A stretch of DNA of 64,000 bases. It comes from Flavobacterium aerium. GTDB taxonomy: Bacteria; Bacteroidota; Bacteroidia; Flavobacteriales; Flavobacteriaceae. The stretch lies in NCBI RefSeq assembly GCF_030766725.1, contig NZ_JARQWR010000005.1, positions 186,001-250,000 of the forward strand. The letters are read 5' to 3'. Numbering within the stretch: position 1 is the stretch's first letter; each line of letters begins with the position of its first letter. Below are positions 54,770 through 63,399 of this stretch, in pieces. Below the pieces are notes generated by a model that worked only from the letters and a program-made list of their open reading frames with translations, did not search any database and was not told the DNA's origin. The translations under genes and the position numbers were made by a program.

Positions 54770-54803
54770 AAAGAGCTCAGTTTTTAACTGGGCTCTTTTT
54801 TTT
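54770..54803 (+). terminator. Terminator after fabI
   Basis: AAGAGCTCAG, loop TTTTTAA, CTGGGCTCTT and eight T. Confidence 0.9.
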
Positions 54804-55123
54804 GGCTTTATTTTTTACATTAAATTGATTTTTTTTTTGAGGTTAAATTTAAGTTAGGACAAAATACAGATATGTCTTTTTGTTTAGATATATTAAGAAT
54901 TTGGTTCATTTTGTGAAAATATAGAATTAGTGATAATTGTTAAAATAATATGCGGATTATCGATAATTATCTTGTTATTGCTGGTGTTAAGAAGTGTCTA
55001 AAGTTGTGTGGTTTGTTAATAGTTAAGTGTTAAAATTTAATTTTGCTTATAATACTTAATAAAATATTAAATAATACTTAATTTTTTATTAAATTACGCC
55101 CACTAATTAATTACTATAATTTT
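54804..55123 (+). other. AT-rich control region upstream of the large T9SS adhesin gene
   Basis: About 320 bases without a gene. It contains the 12-base palindrome ATTATCGATAAT at 54956-54967, near a second GATAATT at 54932, and the consensus promoter listed separately. After the promoter the leader is almost pure A/T with repeated TTAATA/TATTAA words up to 55095. The palindrome could be an operator. No ORF of interest. Confidence 0.5.
55012..55045 (+). promoter_or_regulatory. Consensus promoter of the large T9SS adhesin gene
   Basis: TTTG (55012-55015), 22 bases, TAATTTTG (55038-55045): full match, giving a leader of about 70 bases before ATG 55124. Confidence 0.7.
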
Positions 55124-58100
55124 ATGAAAAAAATTACTATTATCGGCGCTTATGGCCTTGCTAGGGATGAAAACCCCACTCAGCAAAGGAGCGTTTTAGA
55201 CATTGGTTTGAAAGATCATTGGCTGAATAGCCTAGGATCGAGGTTGTCTGTGTTGTTAATGCCGTTGCTATTTATTTTATTTAGTACGAGTGCGACAGCA
55301 CAAGTGAGTTATACTCAAAACTGGACTGCAACAGGTGATGCGGGTTGGATTGGAGGTACTAGATCTACAGATTTAGCTTGTCAGACTGGTTCGTATAGAG
55401 CAAACCCATATTCTGGAGCAACAACGAAATCATTAGTGTCACCATCTGTAGGGACATCAAATGGAGGATTGGTAACAATGAATTTTGATTATAAAATTGT
55501 TAATTATGCTTCTCCTTATGCTGGAACCCCAACTACATTTGGTACATTAAAAGTAGAGTATTCTACTTCAGCTTCTGGGCCATGGACAACAGCAAGTACA
55601 ATAGATGCTACTAGCCACGTTCCTGCGACTACTTGTGCTACAAAAACGGTTACTTTTAGTGCTGTACCAGGAAATCTATTTGTTCGTTTTTATGTAACTT
55701 GGAATGCAGGAGATTATTGGACAATTTTCGATAATATTGCGATTACTCAAGGAGCTGCACCTTCATGTGTTTCACCGATAGGGTTACCATTTACAAATGT
55801 TTTGGATGTTTCTGCTACAGGATCATGGACAGCACCTGCAACTGCTCCGGCAAACGGGTATGAATATGAGTTACGTACAACAGGAGCTGCCGGAAGTGGA
55901 GCGACTGGTTTAGTGGCTACAGGAACAGTAGCTGCTACAACATTTAATTTTACTGCTTTATTACCAACGACTACATATGTACTTTATATTCGTTCACTAT
56001 GTGGTGCAGGAGAATCTTCTGCTTGGGGTAATGTTGGTACCTTTATGACAACGTGTACAATTCAAATAGCACCTACAGCTGTTGAAAATTTTTCTACTTA
56101 TGGAACTACAGCTCCAGATCCAGCTTGTTGGTCTGAAGGGACAGGTTTATTAGGAACAACTGCATTAACCTTAACAGGTACAACTAGTGGTTGGGCGGGA
56201 GCTAATTATAATAATTTAGCCGCTACAAATCCTAATGGTAAAGCAGCTTATATAGAATTATATAGTACAAGAAATGACTGGGTAATTTCCCCATCAATAA
56301 ATTTAGGAAATGGCTCAACTGAATTCCGTGCGGAATTTGATGCCTCAGTTATTCCTTATTCAGGATCAACTGCTCTTACGTCAATGGCTGAAAAATTTGT
56401 AAAAGTGGTAGTTTCTACAGATAATGGAGCTACATGGTCTGCTGCGAATGTAATTTCAACCTATGATAATACTAACATCCCAGCTGGTGGAAGAAGTGAA
56501 AAAATTTCTTTGGCAGGTTATACTGGTGTTGTTAAAATTGGATTCTATGCATACAGCTCAGATTTTAATACTGATTTTAGATTCTATATCGATAACTTTA
56601 AAGTTGAAATTGCACCTCCATGTGTTGAGCCTTCACTTTTAGCAGTTTCAAATATTACAGATGCAACTGCAAATATCTCATGGGCTAGTACAGGTACATT
56701 ATTCGATATTGAATATGGACTTACTGGATTTGTACAAGGAGCAGGAGCTCTAATTGAAGGAGTAACAAATAACTTTTTATTAGAAGGACTTTTAGGAGAT
56801 ACAGCTTACTCTTATTATGTAAGAAGAGATTGTGGAATTAACGGAAAAAGTGCTTGGAGTGGTCCATTTGCATTTAGAACAGTATGTTCAACAGTAACTG
56901 AATTTACAGAAGGCTTTGATACGGTAGCTACAAGTACTTTCCCGTCTTGTTGGGGTAAAGTTGGATCTTCAGGTACAGCTTATTTAGATGCGTCTAGTTT
57001 CTTTACAGGACCTAATGCGCTTTATATGTATTCATCTTCGGCTACAAATAGAGCTGTTGTGAAAATGAGGCCAGTAAGTAATGCAGGTGCAGGAACACAT
57101 AGACTTCGTTTTAAATTAAGATCAAGTTCATCTTTCTCTGTAAATGGAGTAGTTGAAGTAGGTTATTTAACGAATCCTAATGATGCATCAACATTTGTTA
57201 TGGTAGGTTCTTTTCCAGCACCAACAACGACATATGAAGAAAAAATAATTGAATTAGGAACGACACCTGGAGCAAATACGACTTTAGCGTTCAGACACTC
57301 TGGTTCTCCTTCAAATGCAGTATATATTGATGATGTAATATGGCAGGTTAAGCCAGCTTGTTCAGAGCCACAAAGTTTAACAGCTTCAGCTATAACAAAT
57401 AACTCAGCGAAATTAACATGGATCAGCACAGGAACATTATTTGATGTTGAATATGGTGCTCCAGGTTTTGCTCAAGGTTCAGGAACAATGTTGACTGGTG
57501 TAACAAATGATTATGTTTTGTCACCATTAACAGGTCAAACAGCTTACTCTTACTATGTAAGACAAGATTGTGGTACTACTTTAGGGAAAAGTACATGGAG
57601 TGGACCATATAATTTCACAACTACATGTGATCCAATTTCAACTTTACCATGGACAGAAGGTTTTGAAGGTCTTACTTCGGTAGGGTCTGATTCATTTCCT
57701 CCTTGTTGGAAAAAAGAAAATGGAGATTGGGCTACATCTGATGAAACATCTTATAATACACCTAGAACAGGAACAAAATATTTAAGAAATTCTTGGAGTG
57801 CAACAAATGAATTTATGCATACACCTGGTTTCCAGTTAGAAGCAGGAGTGTCGTATGATTTTAGTTTCTTTACTCAAGGAGATGGATATACAGGATGGGT
57901 TGTAGATGTATTTAGAAACAATAGTCAATTAGGTACTGGTGGAACTCAATTAGGAGGTTCATTTACTGCCCCAGGTACAGGACCAATTTCAATACAAGCT
58001 TACAAAGAAGTGAAAAGAACATTTGTTCCTACAACTTCAGGAATTTACTATTTCTCAGTACGAGTAAATCAACCAAGCAGTTCGCCATGGTATATTGCTT

Positions 58101-59899
58101 TTGATGATTTCAAATTAGTAGTTACACCTACTTGTCCAGTTCCTACAACATTAGTTGCTGCGAATGTTACAAGTAGCCAAGCAACTTTATCTTGGGTTGG
58201 AATTGGAACAAATTATACAGTAGAGTACGGTCCAGTTGGATTTACTCCAGGTACAGGTACAATAGTTACAAATGCAGTTGCACCGTTAACTATTTCTCAG
58301 CTTAATAGTTCTACAGTTTACTCTTTTATTGTAAAAGAAGTATGTAGCGCGACGGATAGTAGTTTGAATTCAGACCCAGTTAATTTTACAACTCTTTGTG
58401 GTCCTGAATTAGCTCCAACAGTAGTTCAAACTTTTGCTTCTTATACAGGATATGCACCAAACCCATTGTGTTGGTCAGAATCTAAAGGCGCTTTAGGAAC
58501 AACACCTGCTGCAATAACAACAGTAGATGGTAAATGGTCTAATGGAGCTTATGGAAATGTAACAAGCGGTTCTAATTCCGCTAGAATTAACTTATATGGA
58601 ACTAGTTCTGATTGGTTAATTTCAAATCAAATTGATTTAGGAGATGGAACTATTCCTTTCCAATTGAAATATGATGCTGCATTAACAATGTATTCAGGAA
58701 CAACTTCTCCTGCTTCAGGATTTAGTACTCACGTAGTAAAAGTGGTTATCTCTACAGATGGAGGAGCAACTTGGGCGGATGCAAATACAATTAAAACGTA
58801 CAATAATACATCGACAGTTACTAATACAGGACAAACTGAAGTAATTGCTCTAGCAGGTTATACAGGTATTGTTAAAGTTGGTTTCTTTGCTAAAACATCA
58901 AGTACTTCACCGGATGTTTACTTCTATGTTGATAATTTCGTTGTTGAGAAAGTGATTACTTGCTTCCCTCCAACTGCAATTACTGTTAGTCAAATTACAA
59001 CAGAAGGAGCATCAGTTTCTTGGACACCGAGTGGAACAGAAACACAATGGCAATATGTTGTTCAACCAGTTGGAACGGGAACTCCTACAACACCTGGTAC
59101 AATAACATCAACACCAAGTGCTACTATAGCAAATTTAGTACCTGGGACAGAATATGAAATTGTAATTAGTGCTATTTGTTCCGATAATAATACAAGTGAT
59201 TGGTCAGCTCCAACAACTTTCAATACATTACGATTAGGTTCATTATGTGAGAATGCAATTCCAGTAAGTGGATCAGATTTACCATATACTACGACTGATA
59301 ATACGTCTAATTATGGAGATAATTATGAAGGTGTAGCTGGGGTATCATGTGGAGTTTCAACGAATTATTTAAATGGTAATGATGTTGTATATGCATATAC
59401 TGCAGTTGGTGATGGTACGATTAATATCGGATTAAACCCTACTCAAAGTAATGTAGGTGTATTTGTTTACACAGCTTGTAACTTAATTGGTAATACATGT
59501 GTTGCTGGTGCAGTTAATAATGCAGTGGGTGGACCAATAAATATTAATGGATTTAATGTTGAAGCAGGTCAGACTTTTTATATCGTGATTTCAACATTAG
59601 CACCACCACAATCTACAGCATACACTTTAACTATTACGGGTACTTTAGGAACAGAAACATTTAATAATAAAAATTTCAGTTACTATCCAAACCCAGTTAA
59701 AGATGTATTGAATTTATCTTATTCAGAAAATATTACTTCTGTTGCAGTATTCAATTTAATGGGTCAACAAGTGATTCAAAAAACTGTAAATGCAAATCAA
59801 TCACAAATAGATATGTCTGCATTAGCTGCAGGAGCATATTTAGTGAGAGTGAATTCTGGAGATAATACAAAAACAGTTAAGGTGATTAAACAACAATAA
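55124..59899 (+). CDS. Large T9SS-secreted modular surface protein (FN3 and jelly-roll modules)
   Basis: 1591 residues. Unusual N terminus: 40 polar residues precede the hydrophobic signal stretch (about 42-61, ending TATAQ); an in-frame ATG at 55259 inside that region would give a normal-length signal. Modules alternate: jelly-roll/anchor-J-like domains (FSTYGTTAPDPACWSEG..., FASYTGYAPNPLCWSES..., and others beginning FTEGFDTV, WTEGFEGL) and five fibronectin type III-like units, each starting with Cys-x-x-P (about 55765, 56620, 57358, 58132 and 58963). The last 75 residues are a type A sorting domain (FSYYPNPVKDVLNLSY...TVKVIKQQ), so it leaves through T9SS and stays at the surface or is released. 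Probably adhesion or polymer binding. Confidence 0.88.
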   Translation: MKKITIIGAYGLARDENPTQQRSVLDIGLKDHWLNSLGSRLSVLLMPLLFILFSTSATAQVSYTQNWTATGDAGWIGGTRSTDLACQTGSYRANPYSGATTKSLVSPSVGTSNGGLVTMNFDYKIVNYASPYAGTPTTFGTLKVEYSTSASGPWTTASTIDATSHVPATTCATKTVTFSAVPGNLFVRFYVTWNAGDYWTIFDNIAITQGAAPSCVSPIGLPFTNVLDVSATGSWTAPATAPANGYEYELRTTGAAGSGATGLVATGTVAATTFNFTALLPTTTYVLYIRSLCGAGESSAWGNVGTFMTTCTIQIAPTAVENFSTYGTTAPDPACWSEGTGLLGTTALTLTGTTSGWAGANYNNLAATNPNGKAAYIELYSTRNDWVISPSINLGNGSTEFRAEFDASVIPYSGSTALTSMAEKFVKVVVSTDNGATWSAANVISTYDNTNIPAGGRSEKISLAGYTGVVKIGFYAYSSDFNTDFRFYIDNFKVEIAPPCVEPSLLAVSNITDATANISWASTGTLFDIEYGLTGFVQGAGALIEGVTNNFLLEGLLGDTAYSYYVRRDCGINGKSAWSGPFAFRTVCSTVTEFTEGFDTVATSTFPSCWGKVGSSGTAYLDASSFFTGPNALYMYSSSATNRAVVKMRPVSNAGAGTHRLRFKLRSSSSFSVNGVVEVGYLTNPNDASTFVMVGSFPAPTTTYEEKIIELGTTPGANTTLAFRHSGSPSNAVYIDDVIWQVKPACSEPQSLTASAITNNSAKLTWISTGTLFDVEYGAPGFAQGSGTMLTGVTNDYVLSPLTGQTAYSYYVRQDCGTTLGKSTWSGPYNFTTTCDPISTLPWTEGFEGLTSVGSDSFPPCWKKENGDWATSDETSYNTPRTGTKYLRNSWSATNEFMHTPGFQLEAGVSYDFSFFTQGDGYTGWVVDVFRNNSQLGTGGTQLGGSFTAPGTGPISIQAYKEVKRTFVPTTSGIYYFSVRVNQPSSSPWYIAFDDFKLVVTPTCPVPTTLVAANVTSSQATLSWVGIGTNYTVEYGPVGFTPGTGTIVTNAVAPLTISQLNSSTVYSFIVKEVCSATDSSLNSDPVNFTTLCGPELAPTVVQTFASYTGYAPNPLCWSESKGALGTTPAAITTVDGKWSNGAYGNVTSGSNSARINLYGTSSDWLISNQIDLGDGTIPFQLKYDAALTMYSGTTSPASGFSTHVVKVVISTDGGATWADANTIKTYNNTSTVTNTGQTEVIALAGYTGIVKVGFFAKTSSTSPDVYFYVDNFVVEKVITCFPPTAITVSQITTEGASVSWTPSGTETQWQYVVQPVGTGTPTTPGTITSTPSATIANLVPGTEYEIVISAICSDNNTSDWSAPTTFNTLRLGSLCENAIPVSGSDLPYTTTDNTSNYGDNYEGVAGVSCGVSTNYLNGNDVVYAYTAVGDGTINIGLNPTQSNVGVFVYTACNLIGNTCVAGAVNNAVGGPININGFNVEAGQTFYIVISTLAPPQSTAYTLTITGTLGTETFNNKNFSYYPNPVKDVLNLSYSENITSVAVFNLMGQQVIQKTVNANQSQIDMSALAAGAYLVRVNSGDNTKTVKVIKQQ

Positions 59900-59928
59900 C
59901 AGTATTTGTTTACAATCAATTAAATATT

Positions 59929-59957
59929 AAAGCTGCTCGAAAGAGCAGCTTTTTTTA
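59929..59957 (+). terminator. Terminator after the large adhesin gene
   Basis: AAAGCTGCTC, loop GAAA, GAGCAGCTTT and a T-run. Confidence 0.92.
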
Positions 59958-60058
59958 TGTTTATAGATATGTTAAAATATTAATTTGTAACGTATAGTTT
60001 CTTTTTTTAAGAAAAAATTAATACTTTTATGGTTAATACTAACTCAAAATTATACATT

Positions 60059-61555
60059 ATGAAAAGAAAATTATTTTTATTATTCCTATTATTACCGTTG
60101 TTAGGATTTGCCCAGTTTAACCAAGGTTTTGAAGGTTCTACTGCACTTCCATTAGGTTGGACAGTAATTAATGGTGGGGATACAAATACATGGCAGGTTA
60201 TAGATTTTACAGGTGGTGCTGTTACAGCACATGCAGGAACAAATGCAGTTGGTATAGGCTACTCATCTACTGCGCATGCGGATTATTTAGTTACACCTGC
60301 AATTACTGTTGCAGCGGCAAGTACAGATTTAATCTCATTTTGGGGTAGAAGTAGAGATCCATTATATCAAGAAACAGTTGCAGTGAAATTATCAACTACA
60401 GGAAATGCAGCGGCTGACTTCACTGTTACTTTAGCAGCAGCAGTTTCTCCTCCAGGGGGTGCAGCATTTCAAAAATATTCTTATGACTTAACAGCTTATG
60501 TTGGTCAAACAGTTTATGTGGCTTTTTACATTACTACGACTGATCAATTTTATTTTGATATCGACGATGTAGTTAGCGGACCAAAACCGACTTGTATGGA
60601 ACCAGCATCATTTGCTGCTTCTGGAATTACAACGGTTGCGGCTAATTTAGGATGGACTTCTACAGCAACTTCATTTGAAGTTGAGTATGGTATCACAGGA
60701 TTTACGCAAGGAACAGGAACTATGGTAAATGTAACTACAGGAACAACAACGCCTTTGTCTTCATTAACACCGGATACAAATTATACAGCATATATTCGTG
60801 CAAATTGTGGAAGTGGTGATTTTAGTCCATGGACTAGTACTGCTTTTAAAACATTAGCAGTCCCAGCAGTGAATGACAATTGTGGTACCGCAACAGCATT
60901 AACAGTAGGTACAACTTTTGTTGCAAGTGCAGTAACTTCAACATCAGTGAATGCATCAACAGGAACTGTTGTTCCAAGTTGTTCTTCTTCAGCTGCAAAC
61001 GATGTATGGTTTAGTGTAGTAGTTCCAGCAGATGGAAAGCTTACACTTGAAACAGGTCAAGATGGTACATCTGGAAATGATGATACTATTATGGCTGCGT
61101 TTACAGGTACTTGTGGTGCTTTAGTGCCAATTGCTAGTGGATGTAATGATGATAATCCAGATGATGATACTTCATTTTTCTCAAAATTATCATTGACAGG
61201 TCTAACGCCTGGTCAAACAATTTACGTAGGAGTATGGCAATACGAAGGTATTTTTGGACCAGCTACGCCAGGTACATTTAAGATAGCGGCTTATAACGCT
61301 ACTTTAGGTACTGAGACATTTGATGCCTCTAAATTTGCATATTATCCAAACCCAGTAAAAGATGTATTAAATTTATCATATGCTGAAAACATATCTTCAG
61401 TATCGGTTTATAATTTATTAGGTCAAGAAGTAATGACTAGAACAATTAATGCAAATCAAGCACAATTAGATATGTCAGCTTTAGTAAAAGGGGTATATTT
61501 AGTGAATGTAAATTCTGAAAATCTAACTAAAACAGTTAAAGTGGTTAAACAATAA
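60059..61555 (+). CDS. T9SS-secreted modular surface protein, smaller relative
   Basis: 498 residues from ATG 60059; the frame is open to 60029, but MKRKLFLLFLLLPLLGFAQ is a clear signal peptide start and TACTTTTA at 60022-60029, a -7-like element, overlaps the longer start. Order: jelly-roll/anchor-J-like domain (FNQGFEGSTALPLGW, about 20-185), one FN3-like unit starting Cys-Met-Glu-Pro, a second beta domain (DNCGTATALTVG, VWFSVVVPADGKL, GCNDDNPDDDTS) and a type A sorting domain (FAYYPNPVKDVLNLSY...). Its tail is nearly the same as that of the neighbour upstream. Function probably surface binding. Confidence 0.85.
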   Translation: MKRKLFLLFLLLPLLGFAQFNQGFEGSTALPLGWTVINGGDTNTWQVIDFTGGAVTAHAGTNAVGIGYSSTAHADYLVTPAITVAAASTDLISFWGRSRDPLYQETVAVKLSTTGNAAADFTVTLAAAVSPPGGAAFQKYSYDLTAYVGQTVYVAFYITTTDQFYFDIDDVVSGPKPTCMEPASFAASGITTVAANLGWTSTATSFEVEYGITGFTQGTGTMVNVTTGTTTPLSSLTPDTNYTAYIRANCGSGDFSPWTSTAFKTLAVPAVNDNCGTATALTVGTTFVASAVTSTSVNASTGTVVPSCSSSAANDVWFSVVVPADGKLTLETGQDGTSGNDDTIMAAFTGTCGALVPIASGCNDDNPDDDTSFFSKLSLTGLTPGQTIYVGVWQYEGIFGPATPGTFKIAAYNATLGTETFDASKFAYYPNPVKDVLNLSYAENISSVSVYNLLGQEVMTRTINANQAQLDMSALVKGVYLVNVNSENLTKTVKVVKQ

Positions 61556-61575
61556 TCCTTTAAATAGTTTATAAG

Positions 61576-61608
61576 AAAAGCTTATCTAGTAATAGATAAG
61601 CTTTTTTG
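61576..61608 (+). terminator. Terminator after the smaller T9SS gene
   Basis: AAAAGCTTATCT, short loop, AGATAAGCTTTT and T-run. Confidence 0.9.
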
Positions 61609-61633
61609 TATAAAAATGAAGAAAAAATAATTT

Positions 61634-61668
61634 AAAAGCCATCTGAAAAGATGGCTTTTGTTTTTTTA
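61634..61668 (+). terminator. Second tandem terminator
   Basis: AAAAGCCATCT, loop GAAA, AGATGGCTTTT and a T-run, 26 bases after the previous terminator. It is followed at once by a -7-like TACCTTTG (61674-61681) for the next gene. Confidence 0.88.
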
Positions 61669-61716
61669 ACATATACCTTTGTAGATTCAATTAATAAATA
61701 TTGATTTTTTGTGTCT

Positions 61717-62715
61717 ATGAATTTTTCGTTTATTATTCCTGTATATAATCGACCTGATGAGATTGATGAATTACTAGAAAGTTTGTCAAAACAAACTTTT
61801 TCTAAAGAATTTGAAATTGTAATTGTTGAAGATGGTTCTTCTATTCCATGTGAACATATTGTAGAAAAGTATTCTACTCGTTTGAAGATTGCATATTATA
61901 ATAAACCAAATTCTGGCCCGGGAGATTCCAGAAATTATGGAATGAAAAAGGCTATGGGTGATTATTTTATTATCCTAGATTCCGATTGCATTATCCCTGA
62001 GAATTATTTAATAGAAGTAGAAAAAGCTCTAAATGAAGAATACGTTGACTGTTTTGGTGGTCCAGATAGAGCATTAGATTCTTTTTCGGATATCCAGAAA
62101 GCCATAAATTTTGCTATGACCTCATTTGTAACGACAGGAGGAATCCGTGGAGGATCTGAAAAGATTGGAAAATTCCAACCTAGAAGTTTTAATATGGGGC
62201 TTTCTAAAAAGGCTTTTGAAGCATCCTCTGGTTTTGGCAATATACATCCCGGCGAAGATCCTGATCTATCCATTAGGTTATGGAATATGAATTATAAAAC
62301 TAAGTTACTTCCAAATGCGTATGTATATCATAAGAGGAGGATTGATTGGTCTAAGTTTTATAAACAAGTCAATAAGTTTGGAAAAGCCCGTCCAATTTTG
62401 GATAGTTGGTATCCACAATACAGTAAACTGACCTTTTTCTTTCCGTCAGTGTTTTTTATTGGTTTTATTGTTGCCTTATTGGCTTCTTTTCTACTTACGA
62501 GTGTGTTGTTGTATCTCTATATTTTGTATTTTGTTATTCTGTTAACAACATCAACTATTGAGAACAAAAGTTTAAAAATAGGAATACTATCTGTGTATGC
62601 TGCTTTTATACAATTTTATGGATATGGAATAGGTTTTTTAAAATCATTTGTTACTATTCGAGTTTTGAAACGTAAACCTCAGGAAGTATTTCCAGAATTA
62701 TTTTTTAAAGTATAA
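61717..62715 (+). CDS. Family 2 glycosyltransferase, membrane-associated
   Basis: 332 residues from ATG 61717; a GTG at 61711 adds two residues and is less likely. GT-A fold: IIPVYNRPDEIDELLESL start, VEDGSS, GPGDSRNYGM and metal-binding DSD at 88-90, then GGPDRAL and GEDPDLSIRL (acceptor/catalytic ED). After about residue 240, two or three hydrophobic helices anchor it to the inner membrane. Adds a sugar to a lipid or polymer; acceptor unknown. coaE follows 4 bases later. Confidence 0.88.
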   Translation: MNFSFIIPVYNRPDEIDELLESLSKQTFSKEFEIVIVEDGSSIPCEHIVEKYSTRLKIAYYNKPNSGPGDSRNYGMKKAMGDYFIILDSDCIIPENYLIEVEKALNEEYVDCFGGPDRALDSFSDIQKAINFAMTSFVTTGGIRGGSEKIGKFQPRSFNMGLSKKAFEASSGFGNIHPGEDPDLSIRLWNMNYKTKLLPNAYVYHKRRIDWSKFYKQVNKFGKARPILDSWYPQYSKLTFFFPSVFFIGFIVALLASFLLTSVLLYLYILYFVILLTTSTIENKSLKIGILSVYAAFIQFYGYGIGFLKSFVTIRVLKRKPQEVFPELFFKV

Positions 62716-62719
62716 TAAT

Positions 62720-63328
62720 ATGACGGAGAAAGATATAATTCAAAAACCTAAGATTGTAGGTTTAACAGGAGGTATAGGAAGCGGGAAAACAACTATAGCG
62801 AAATATTTCGAATCTTTAGGAGTTCCTATTTATATTGCTGATAGTGAAGCGAAAAAGTTAATGGATACTCCAATAGTCATGGAGGAAATTCAAAATGTTT
62901 TTGGAAAATCTATAGTAGTAGACGGTCATTTAGATCGTACAAAAATTTCTGAAATAGTATTTCAAGATAAATCCAAGTTAGAGGTATTAAACAAAATTGT
63001 ACACCCAGCGGTAAGAGAACATTTTGAAGAATGGGTTCAGGAGCATAAGAATGAATCAGTTGTGATTAAAGAAGCAGCGATACTATTTGAAAGTGGAAGT
63101 TATAAAGATTGTGATGCAATAATTTTGGTTACAGCACCTGAAGAGGTACGAATACAACGTGTAATGAGTCGTGATGGTGTTAAAAGAGAAGAAGTAATGC
63201 AAAGAATTAATAATCAGTGGTCGGATGATTTAAAGAAATCTCTAAGTAATTACATTATTGATAACGAAGACCTTGATTTAGCTATGAAAAAAGCACGATT
63301 TATTCTTGAAAAACTAAGAAAACAATAA
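62720..63328 (+). CDS. coaE: Dephospho-CoA kinase
   Basis: 202 residues. Last step of CoA synthesis. P-loop GLTGGIGSGKTT at 14-25; GVPIYIADSEAKKLM (substrate Asp), KLEVLNKIVHPAVREHF, EAAILFESGSYKDCD and RVMSRDGVKREEVMQRI (lid) follow. Full length. Starts 4 bases after the glycosyltransferase, so co-transcribed. Confidence 0.95.
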   Translation: MTEKDIIQKPKIVGLTGGIGSGKTTIAKYFESLGVPIYIADSEAKKLMDTPIVMEEIQNVFGKSIVVDGHLDRTKISEIVFQDKSKLEVLNKIVHPAVREHFEEWVQEHKNESVVIKEAAILFESGSYKDCDAIILVTAPEEVRIQRVMSRDGVKREEVMQRINNQWSDDLKKSLSNYIIDNEDLDLAMKKARFILEKLRKQ

Positions 63329-63399
63329 AAATGAAATTAGATGTTAATCTTTGGTTAATATATTTAAGGAATAATTGTTAAAATGTTAATTTTGTTTCG

